From: Deltaproteobacteria bacterium UBA6601
GTDB taxonomy: Bacteria > Myxococcota_A > UBA796 > UBA9615
NCBI GenBank assembly: GCA_002433485.1
Contig: DJIF01000065.1
Coordinates: 1-37,852 of the forward strand
Reading direction: 5' to 3'
DNA length: 37,852 bases
Of the stretch, positions 16,778 through 23,409 are shown one piece after another. Within the stretch, counting starts at the first letter, position 1. Each line of letters begins with the position of its first letter. Position numbers and translations under genes: made by a program. Below the pieces are notes generated by a model. It searched no databases, was not told where the DNA came from, and saw only the letters and a list, made by a program, of their open reading frames with translations.

Positions 16778-18388
16778 TCAGGGAGCAAGGTAGCCGATGT
16801 TACGCAGTTGTTGCTCCAGGCCGCTGTCGCCGGGCGCTGGCTCGGTTGTCGTGACCGGAGTCCTTGAGGGCAGCACATCGGTCCAGCCGACTGCACAGGA
16901 CAGCATGTCCTCCATGGGCAGGCCGTCCAGGCCTCGCGGTACCTCAACGCCCAGCAGAGCGAGGGCCGTAGGGCAGAGGTCCAGGAGGCGCAACTGGGCC
17001 AGCTCGACGTCTTGCAGGATTCCCGGCCCACCGGCAACCAGGATGCCATTCATGCGATGATTGCCGGTGTGGCGTACTGCAGGCTCAGCGGTGATCACTC
17101 CAGGAGGTCCGATCTCGCAGCCTGAGCGGGTCATCCACAGATAGTCTCGCGGAACTACGACCAGATCAGGCGCCTGGCCAGCCATTGGTCCCCAGTAAAG
17201 GTCTGAGCCGCGGAACACGGCCGAGACCAGCGGTCGGTCGGGTTCCTGGGGGTCCTTCAGGGCGAGCAGGTGGTCGCTGATGCTGCTTAGCAGTTGTTCC
17301 GCTTCTGGGCCCGGCTCGACCTGTCCATGTGGCTGTCGGCCCCGTAGGTTCAGCCAGATATTGCCCAGCAGCCCTCGGGAGAAGGCCCTGGTTTCTGCCC
17401 ACTCAATGTCGCCGAAGTCGCCACGGTAATCGGCACCAGAGGAGTTGAGCAATGGGCGCAAGCGCTTTGGCAGGGTCTTGCGGACCCGCTCACGTAGGCG
17501 CCCAGCGCGCCGTACTGAGAGCAGTCCCATTTCTTCCAGCACTCCGTTCAGGTAGAGGTCGCCTTCCAGGTCGCCGAAGCCATGGTCTGAGACCACCATT
17601 ACAGTCGCCTGCTCACCGGCTTGTTGGACCAATCGTCCCAGGATCTCATCAAGCAGTACGTAGACATCCTTGATCGCCGAGGAGAACCGCCATCCTAAGC
17701 GGGCGCCGTCGGTCCAGGGCAATGAACTCTGTCGCCAGAACGCATGTTGAACCCGATCGGTCGCGGTAAACACCGCCATTAACAGATCGGGCTGTCTGGT
17801 CTCCAGCAGCAGCTGAACGGCTTTTCCCCGCGCCCGGGTCATGGCCATAAGCTGCTCAAGAAAGTCGGCTGGGTCGGCATGCTCAAAGCTATTGCAATCG
17901 ATTTGATAGTCGGGAATCTCAGCCATCAGCTGGGTGGCGAGTGCGCGGGGCCAGGTCGCGCCTTCCAGTTTGGCCGCACCCAGACCGGGGACAAAAGCGC
18001 TGCGCATCAACTCCCCGCTGGGGTGACTCATGGGTACATTCAGTACCGCAGCACTTAGCCCTGCAGCTTCAGCGATCTCCCAGAGACTTGCTCCCTGGCG
18101 TTGACGGGCGTCGGTCGGATCAACTCGATAGGTACCTGGCACCAGGTGGCCAAAGTCCCAGATCCCATGTCGGCCAGGATTAAGGCCGGTAATGGATGTG
18201 GTCCAGGCCGCTGGGGAAAGGGGTGGTAAGACCGAGCGCAGCGGAGCGTAGCAACCCCGTGCGCGCAGGGCGGCGAGATGGGGCAGCGAGCCATCCTCCA
18301 TCCAGGCTTCGACCAGCTCTGGGGTTGCGCCATCCCAGCCAATGACTAACAAAGGCTGAGCGGAGCGATCGGGGTGGGCAGGCTTCAT
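16778..18388 (-). CDS. type I phosphodiesterase / nucleotide pyrophosphatase-like enzyme
   Basis: A 536-residue alkaline-phosphatase-superfamily hydrolase without signal peptide or membrane helix. Metal and catalytic elements are all visible: LLVIGWDGATPE (Asp 19), the nucleophile loop PPLSPAAWTTSITGLNPGRHGIWDF (Ser 58 aligns with the usual Thr/Ser nucleophile), a T-D-R-V-Q-H-A-F-W block, VVSDHGFGD and, near the end, a HTGNHRMNG His. This form is widespread in bacteria and archaea as predicted phosphodiesterases or pyrophosphatases whose substrates are mostly unknown. The ATG at 18388 overlaps the stop of the upstream pseudo-sulfatase (ATGA), and the next gene, the cytochrome, starts one base after the stop. 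The pairing suggests one envelope or phospho-glycan task, which is inference. The longer frame to 18439 lies in the upstream gene. Confidence 0.85.
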   Translation of the reverse strand: MKPAHPDRSAQPLLVIGWDGATPELVEAWMEDGSLPHLAALRARGCYAPLRSVLPPLSPAAWTTSITGLNPGRHGIWDFGHLVPGTYRVDPTDARQRQGASLWEIAEAAGLSAAVLNVPMSHPSGELMRSAFVPGLGAAKLEGATWPRALATQLMAEIPDYQIDCNSFEHADPADFLEQLMAMTRARGKAVQLLLETRQPDLLMAVFTATDRVQHAFWRQSSLPWTDGARLGWRFSSAIKDVYVLLDEILGRLVQQAGEQATVMVVSDHGFGDLEGDLYLNGVLEEMGLLSVRRAGRLRERVRKTLPKRLRPLLNSSGADYRGDFGDIEWAETRAFSRGLLGNIWLNLRGRQPHGQVEPGPEAEQLLSSISDHLLALKDPQEPDRPLVSAVFRGSDLYWGPMAGQAPDLVVVPRDYLWMTRSGCEIGPPGVITAEPAVRHTGNHRMNGILVAGGPGILQDVELAQLRLLDLCPTALALLGVEVPRGLDGLPMEDMLSCAVGWTDVLPSRTPVTTTEPAPGDSGLEQQLRNIGYLAP

Positions 18389-19620
18389 GGCCTGGACTCC
18401 TGACTGCCTTTGGCCAGCACAGTGGGGCTGGAAAGCCAACCGTTCAGGCCGCTGTAGAGTTTTTCTGCGACAGGCCCCATCGGGCCCGTTGAGAGCAGGT
18501 TGCTGTGCTCCTGGGGATCTTCAGCCAGAGAATAGAGGTGCGCGGAACTGCGCTCCATTTGCCACGGCGGCGTCACGGCACTGATGAGCTTCCAGTCAGG
18601 GGTTCTGGCAACCAGGTGATTTGGCCCTGCCAGGTACAGGACCTGATGTACTGGCCCCTCACTCCAGCCGTGGCAGCTGGCCTCCAAGGAGCGGCCCAGG
18701 CGCTGGGCCTGATCCCGTGTTCGCTGCTGCTGCGTGCGTAAGTCCAGAAGATCGAGCAGGGTCGGTGCCAGGTCGGCGCTCTGCACCAGTCCGGGCTGCC
18801 GGCCAATGGGTAGGCCAGTAGCCTGGCGAAGTCCCATCACAAAGGGAACATGAAGGTGGGGATCGAAGGGGGTCTCTGTTTGCTGTGGGTGCTCACCGAG
18901 TTCCAGGCCGCTGGCCCCCAACAGCACCGTCAGCTGCCCCGCGTTATTAGGAGCAGTGAGCTGGGCGAGCTGCGCCAGAACCCCGCTGAGGTCTTCGATT
19001 CGTTCCGCATAGGCGTGGCGGAGGGCTACAGCTTCGGTCGTCCTAGCGTGTAGCGGCTGGCCGGAGACATTGAGGTCCAGCATCAAGAAGCGAGGGCCTG
19101 GCTGGCTCGATTCCGCCCACAGTCGCTCGACATTCTCCAGCAGGTTCTTCGTATCAGGACTCAGCGCCGCCTGGTCAAACAGAGCTGCAGTTCGTTTGTG
19201 CAGCGCGCTGCTGTCGGTCACCAGTAAGGTCTGATATCCGGCATCACGGAGGCGTGGCACCAGGCTTTCTGGTCCCGGACTACGGTCCAGGTCCAGAGCT
19301 AGGTCGCCTTGCAACATGGACAGGCTTGAGTGAAGCGCCACGCTGGACTGGGCAAAGGCTTGTGGCCAGAACAGCAGCTGATCTCGATCCAGACCCAGAC
19401 TGCTGGCCAGATCCTTGGTGGAAAGCGCGTCGGCGCGCAGACCGGCAATGTGAAAAACCACCACATCGATGTTACTCGGAAGCCTGCCGCTGTCCGGGCG
19501 ACGGGTTTCTAACCGCAGCCACATCAGCAGCATCAGGAAGGTGCACAGCAGCGCGATCAGGCGCAGATTCCGTCGACTCCAGCGCAGCGGGTCCTCGATC
19601 GGTGGGGAGGTCGTGTTCAC
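18385..19620 (-). CDS. membrane-anchored sulfatase-fold protein lacking catalytic residues
   Basis: About 411 residues. One N-terminal helix (LRLIALLCTFLMLLMWLRL, about 19-37) should anchor the rest outside the cytoplasm. The remainder follows the sulfatase fold: VVVFHIAGLRADALS matches the opening strand, the 90-105 block (QSSVALHSSLSMLQG) the nucleophile loop, TVLLGASGLELGEH the DHGE strand, and LHVPFVMGL plus SADLAPTLLDLL the closing part. The metal-binding Asp of the first strand (IDxLRAD) is His, the Cys/Ser/Thr-x-Pro nucleophile motif is gone, and DHGE reads ASGLE. It is therefore probably a non-catalytic partner or sensor. The frame is open to 19872, but that would run under the plus-strand gene at 19645; GTG 19620 or TTG 19629 are the likely starts. 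It is coupled to the phosphodiesterase by ATGA overlap. Confidence 0.72.
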   Translation of the reverse strand: MNTTSPPIEDPLRWSRRNLRLIALLCTFLMLLMWLRLETRRPDSGRLPSNIDVVVFHIAGLRADALSTKDLASSLGLDRDQLLFWPQAFAQSSVALHSSLSMLQGDLALDLDRSPGPESLVPRLRDAGYQTLLVTDSSALHKRTAALFDQAALSPDTKNLLENVERLWAESSQPGPRFLMLDLNVSGQPLHARTTEAVALRHAYAERIEDLSGVLAQLAQLTAPNNAGQLTVLLGASGLELGEHPQQTETPFDPHLHVPFVMGLRQATGLPIGRQPGLVQSADLAPTLLDLLDLRTQQQRTRDQAQRLGRSLEASCHGWSEGPVHQVLYLAGPNHLVARTPDWKLISAVTPPWQMERSSAHLYSLAEDPQEHSNLLSTGPMGPVAEKLYSGLNGWLSSPTVLAKGSQESRP

Positions 19621-19644
19621 ACTGTTCAAGGTAGCATCGACCCC

Positions 19645-20289
19645 ATGCAGAGTCCCTGCTATCGCATTTCCCAAGGGGTCATGGATGCTCCGCCGCCCCC
19701 ACTGGCGGGAGCTCTTGCCGCCTGGCTTCGTCACCAGCAGCGGCAGGTTCGGGTTGTTGATCCACGTGGTGGCTCGGCCGACTGGAGCGGCGATGGTCCG
19801 CTTTGGGTTCACCTGGATGCAGGCTTCAGTGAAGCGCGTCTGCGGTCCATTGCGATGAGTGCTGAGGTGCACTTTTTTGGTCCGGCCTTGGCGGACTCAG
19901 AGGTCCAGCTTTACCTGAAGCAACGCTACTCCCGGGGCATCCTGGTGCCAGGAGATCCTGAGGGCTACGCCGGTGGCCCGCGGGATCTTGCTGAGCTACC
20001 GATCTGTAGTTACTACGGCTTCGGTGAGCAGCCTGGGGGCCTGTTCCGGATCCTCGCCGGGCGTGGCGATCGCGCTCGGCCGGTTGATGCTGTGTGCCGG
20101 GAGATTGTCTACCTGGTCGAGACTTTCAGCGCGGGACATCTGCTCTTCGATGACGCCGATTTAACTGGCTATTCGGGTTGGCTTGAGGCCTTTATCATCG
20201 AGCTAAAGAGGCTGCCTTGGTCGTTGACGTTCGAAGCCAATGTCAACGGTGACCGCCGCTGCTTTGTCGGACGATCTCGACCAACCTGA
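19645..20289 (+). CDS. degraded B12-binding/radical SAM-like gene (probable pseudogene)
   Basis: A 214-codon frame resembling the first half of B12-binding radical SAM proteins: an APPPPLAGALAAWLRHQQRQV start (the PPLGLAYLAA.LR pattern), VRVVDPRGG, AEVHFFGPALADSE, a RDLAELPICSYYGF linker, GGLFRILAGRG, then RARPVDAVCREIVYLVETFSAGHLLFDDADLTGYSGW. In intact members the C-x3-C-x2-C cluster motif sits between R-G and the R-x-R-P stretch; here the two run together, as if about 15-20 codons were deleted. The frame then ends in VGRSRPT, while a shifted frame at about 20249-20314 encodes LDQPELLGMYRL, which resembles the next conserved segment, before a TAG. I read it as a relic with deletion, frameshift and 3' loss. 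It could still be a short expressed protein. It is divergent from 18385-19620 by about 24 bases. Confidence 0.55.
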   Translation: MQSPCYRISQGVMDAPPPPLAGALAAWLRHQQRQVRVVDPRGGSADWSGDGPLWVHLDAGFSEARLRSIAMSAEVHFFGPALADSEVQLYLKQRYSRGILVPGDPEGYAGGPRDLAELPICSYYGFGEQPGGLFRILAGRGDRARPVDAVCREIVYLVETFSAGHLLFDDADLTGYSGWLEAFIIELKRLPWSLTFEANVNGDRRCFVGRSRPT

Positions 20290-20352
20290 GCTGTTGGGCA
20301 TGTATCGGCTTACTTAGTTTGTGACGAGCAGGTCGCGCGCAAGCTATGATTC

Positions 20353-21354
20353 ATGGGAGTGGGCACCTCCCTTCCCCAGCGTCTGCAGGTTGAACTCACC
20401 AATGCCTGTTCTCTCTCGTGCGCCTCCTGTGCGCGTAACGAATGGGACCCGATCAAGAATGCCGATGCCTTTATGGCCGAGGACACGCTGCATCGTTTGC
20501 AGCCCTTTTTCGACGCTGCCTTAGAGGTCAGCTTTGGTGGCTACGGTGATCCCACTTTGAGCCCGCTGTTGGCCGCAGCTGTGTCTCAGGCTAGTAAGGC
20601 CGGGGCTGCGGTGCGTGTTATCACGGGTGGGGCGGCCTTGAGCCAGGCGCTGATCAAGAGGCTGTGCGAGCAGGGCCTGGACCGGCTGGTGCTGTCTATG
20701 GATGGAGCTCGTGATGAAAGCCTGAGGCGCTTGCGGGGGCTGCCCTTGAGTGCTTATCTCCGCTGGCTGCGAAGCTTTCGAGAGCATCGGAGCAGCTCAA
20801 TTCGACCGCTGCTGCAGCTCAACTTCGTTGCCCAGCGCAGCAATATTGCTGAGCTTCCGGAACTGGTCGAGCTGTGTGCCCGCGAAGACATCGCTGGGCT
20901 CCATGTGTTCCACATTCAGCTGTATAGCAATCAGGGGGGCAAGGTCTCGTTGCTCAGCTGCCCTGAGTTGGCTCGTCCGATCTTTGCGCAGAGCGCGGCG
21001 CGCGCAGCCGAGTTGGGAATCTTCCTGCATCTGCCCCGCCTCGATGGCGAGCCACGCGACTGCCGACAGCCATTTGAGCAGCTGTTTGTCCGGCACGACG
21101 GTAGGGTCAGGGGTTGTTGTTCGGCGGTTTTTGATCCCGGTGACTATGGGCTTGAGGTGGGGGACCTTTCCAGCGCTCCGCGCGATTTGTGGCGCGCGCC
21201 AATCCTTGAGCGCTATCGCCGAGCCGCAGCAGCCGGTCGACCAGAGGCACTGCCCAAGCCCTGTCAGAGCTGTTCCTTCCGTCTCCCGAACCTGGCTGCA
21301 CATCAGCGACCTCTGACTTTGCTTCCTGAACGGAACGCCGGTGCCAACCCCTGA
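20353..21354 (+). CDS. radical SAM/SPASM enzyme of a polysaccharide locus
   Basis: A 333-residue cytoplasmic radical SAM enzyme. The [4Fe-4S] motif is in LTNACSLSCASC (Cys 19, 23, 26), followed by FGGYGDPTLSP (the GGE-like motif), ITGGAAL, LVLSMDGARDESLRRLRG and a TIM-barrel body. The C-terminal part has DCRQPFEQLFVRHDGRVRGCC, an aspartate-free EVGDLSSAP strand and CQSC, the arrangement of a SPASM auxiliary-cluster domain. Members of this group in O-antigen loci are mostly uncharacterised; a role in modifying a sugar, a lipid carrier or a small co-substrate is possible. The ATG at 20353 gives the compact N-terminus right before the first strand; no clear ribosome site is seen. Its end overlaps the permease start by 14 bases, so it is the first complete gene of the export operon. 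Confidence 0.85.
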   Translation: MGVGTSLPQRLQVELTNACSLSCASCARNEWDPIKNADAFMAEDTLHRLQPFFDAALEVSFGGYGDPTLSPLLAAAVSQASKAGAAVRVITGGAALSQALIKRLCEQGLDRLVLSMDGARDESLRRLRGLPLSAYLRWLRSFREHRSSSIRPLLQLNFVAQRSNIAELPELVELCAREDIAGLHVFHIQLYSNQGGKVSLLSCPELARPIFAQSAARAAELGIFLHLPRLDGEPRDCRQPFEQLFVRHDGRVRGCCSAVFDPGDYGLEVGDLSSAPRDLWRAPILERYRRAAAAGRPEALPKPCQSCSFRLPNLAAHQRPLTLLPERNAGANP

Positions 21355-22150
21355 GGCTGCTGTACAGCAAAGTATGGGGCAGAGGCTGCGTCTGCTGGCG
21401 CACTTGAGCTGGTGGGACATGGTGGCCCAATACTTCGGCTCGTGGATTGGACTGTTGTGGAACTTTGTGATGCCGGCAACCGTGATCGTCGTTTATCTGG
21501 CGGTCTTTGAGCTGAGTCCCGGCTTCCGCTTTGGCGGTCATGAGACGGTCGGCGGATACGGCGTCAATCTGGTCGCTGGGCTGATTCCCTGGCTGCTGTT
21601 TCAGGAGGCTGTTTCAAGAGCCGCGGGAGTCTACATTGAGCAGCGCCATCTGCTGACTCAGGTTCCGGTAGATCCGGTGCTATTCCCTCTGGCAAGCGTT
21701 GTTTCGGCCCTTGCCCGTCACTTGATTGCCTTGGCTCTGTTCGCCGGCATTGTCTGGATGGCTGGGATTCACCCGTCGCTGCTCTGGCTGGGAGTTCTGG
21801 CTCTGCTCCCCATCCTGCTCCTGTTGACTGCCGCCTGTGCGCTGCTTGCCGCCTGCCTCACCACCGCATATCGGGACGTCTCGCCAGCTGTGGGAGCGGC
21901 TATGCTGCCATTGTTCTTCACAACCCCGGTCATCTACCCGGCCCACATCGTCCCGGAGTCGCTGCGAATTATCATGGATCTGAACCCCATTACCCCTGTG
22001 GTCATGGCCTATCGGGACCTGTTGGTGACCGGTAGGGCCCCGTTATTCCTCGATCTTGGCTGGTCGCTTGGGGTCGGGCTTGTGCTGCTTGGATTGGCGG
22101 TGATCGTGATGCGCCACATGGGTCCTCAGCTCGCGGAGCGGGTGGGATGA
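21341..22150 (+). CDS. wzm: Wzm-type ABC-2 permease for polysaccharide export
   Basis: A 269-residue inner-membrane permease of the ABC-2 type used to export lipid-linked O-antigen, teichoic acid or capsule. It has a short cytoplasmic N-terminus with an amphipathic start (LAHLSWWDMVAQYFGSWIGLLWNFVMP), about six membrane helices, and the typical C-terminal region FFTTPVIYP.HIVPESLRIIMDLNPITPVVMAYRDLLVTG with its NP-x-x-P-x-x-x-x-YRD block. The GTG at 21341 is preceded by GGAAC at about 6 bases; ATG 21374 is an alternative without a ribosome site. The next gene, its ATPase partner, starts in an ATGA overlap. The transported glycan is unknown. Confidence 0.88.
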   Translation: MPTPEAAVQQSMGQRLRLLAHLSWWDMVAQYFGSWIGLLWNFVMPATVIVVYLAVFELSPGFRFGGHETVGGYGVNLVAGLIPWLLFQEAVSRAAGVYIEQRHLLTQVPVDPVLFPLASVVSALARHLIALALFAGIVWMAGIHPSLLWLGVLALLPILLLLTAACALLAACLTTAYRDVSPAVGAAMLPLFFTTPVIYPAHIVPESLRIIMDLNPITPVVMAYRDLLVTGRAPLFLDLGWSLGVGLVLLGLAVIVMRHMGPQLAERVG

Positions 22151-23409
22151 GTCTCGGTTCGCCGCTTGCTGTGGAGGGGCTCTGGAAGCGTTTCCGCGTC
22201 CGCCCTCACAATGACACGGGCAAGTTCTCAGCACGCAGCGGGGATCCACTGGAACGTTGGGCTCTGCGTGGGGTCAGCTTTGACATTCCGGCCGGAGGAG
22301 CCCTGGGGGTTATTGGCGCCAACGGCTCGGGCAAGTCCACCCTGCTTTCCCTGGTGGCAGGAGTCCTCCAGCCCACCCAGGGGAGGATTCGTAAGCGGGG
22401 TCGCACGGTCGCTATCTTGAACCCGACAGCAGGCTTTCATCCTGATCTCAGTGGTCGGGCCAATATCCGCATGCTGGCTACCTTGCACGGCTTCGGACGG
22501 GCGGACATCGAGTCAAGAATGGACGCCATTATTCAGTTTTCGGGGCTCGGTGACTTTATCGATCAGCCGCTACGTACGTTCTCTGCGGGCATGATGATTC
22601 GGCTTGGCTTTTCCACTGCTTCACATCTTGATCCGGACATTCTGGTTGTGGACGAAGTCCTGTCGGCAGGAGACCTGGCCTTTCAGCGCCAAGCCTTGGG
22701 GCGCGCCAGAGATCTACGTCAGCAGGGTACTGCCCTGCTGGTCTCGACCCATTCCCTGGCCGACTTGTCGACTTTGTGTGATCGGCTGATGTTTCTTGAT
22801 GGTGGAGAAGTGCGCAGTGAGGGCTCTGCCGATGAGGTGGTAGCCAGCTACATTCAGCACATCAACAAGGCGGGCAGCGAAATCGCACCGGGCCTGGCAG
22901 TGCCAACCGGCTTGCAAGCTAGCGGTCCTGGAGACGCCATTCGCTTACTTTCGGTCACCGTTAACGGGCAGCAGGATCCTGCCAGGGTCGAGATCGCTGC
23001 GGGCGATCCGTTGGCGATCGAACTGGAATATGAGGCTCGGGTGGCTGTAGACGATGCTCTATTTCGAGTTCAGTTTTTTCGCAATGACGGGCTCTTTGTG
23101 CATGGCCAGAATACCGCCAGAGCTGGCTTGGAGACGGGCGTGCTGGAAGGTCGCGGACGAGTGCGACTGGAGTATTCATTGTTTGGCTTGCTCGGTGGCG
23201 ACTACTTTCTGAGCGCTGGCATCTGGCCCGATGAGTACCGCTCTTACACCACGGGTGAAGCCTACGATCATCGTCCCAGCGCAACCATCGTCCGGGTGGG
23301 TGCGCCGCGGCAGCTGGGAGGAGGAGTGGCGGGCTTCCCCTGTAGCTGGAGCCTGCAGCGGGAGCTCGGCGGGCAGCTCACCAAGCTCGGCCGGGGGGAG
23401 GCCTCATGA
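22147..23409 (+). CDS. wzt: Wzt-type ABC ATPase with C-terminal glycan-binding domain
   Basis: A 420-residue ATPase partner of the permease. Walker A is GANGSGKS (57-64), the signature is FSAGM (145-149), Walker B is ILVVDE (165-170) and the switch His is 202 in VSTHSLADL. After about residue 255 a beta-rich C-terminal domain follows (IRLLSVTVNGQQDPARVEI, FRVQFFRNDGLFVHGQNT, GDYFLSAGIW), matching the Wzt_C carbohydrate-binding domain known to recognise the modified non-reducing end of O8/O9-type O-antigens before export. Its presence implies that the glycan carries a terminal mark and that chain completion gates transport. Start and stop both lie in ATGA overlaps with their neighbours. Confidence 0.9.
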   Translation: MSLGSPLAVEGLWKRFRVRPHNDTGKFSARSGDPLERWALRGVSFDIPAGGALGVIGANGSGKSTLLSLVAGVLQPTQGRIRKRGRTVAILNPTAGFHPDLSGRANIRMLATLHGFGRADIESRMDAIIQFSGLGDFIDQPLRTFSAGMMIRLGFSTASHLDPDILVVDEVLSAGDLAFQRQALGRARDLRQQGTALLVSTHSLADLSTLCDRLMFLDGGEVRSEGSADEVVASYIQHINKAGSEIAPGLAVPTGLQASGPGDAIRLLSVTVNGQQDPARVEIAAGDPLAIELEYEARVAVDDALFRVQFFRNDGLFVHGQNTARAGLETGVLEGRGRVRLEYSLFGLLGGDYFLSAGIWPDEYRSYTTGEAYDHRPSATIVRVGAPRQLGGGVAGFPCSWSLQRELGGQLTKLGRGEAS

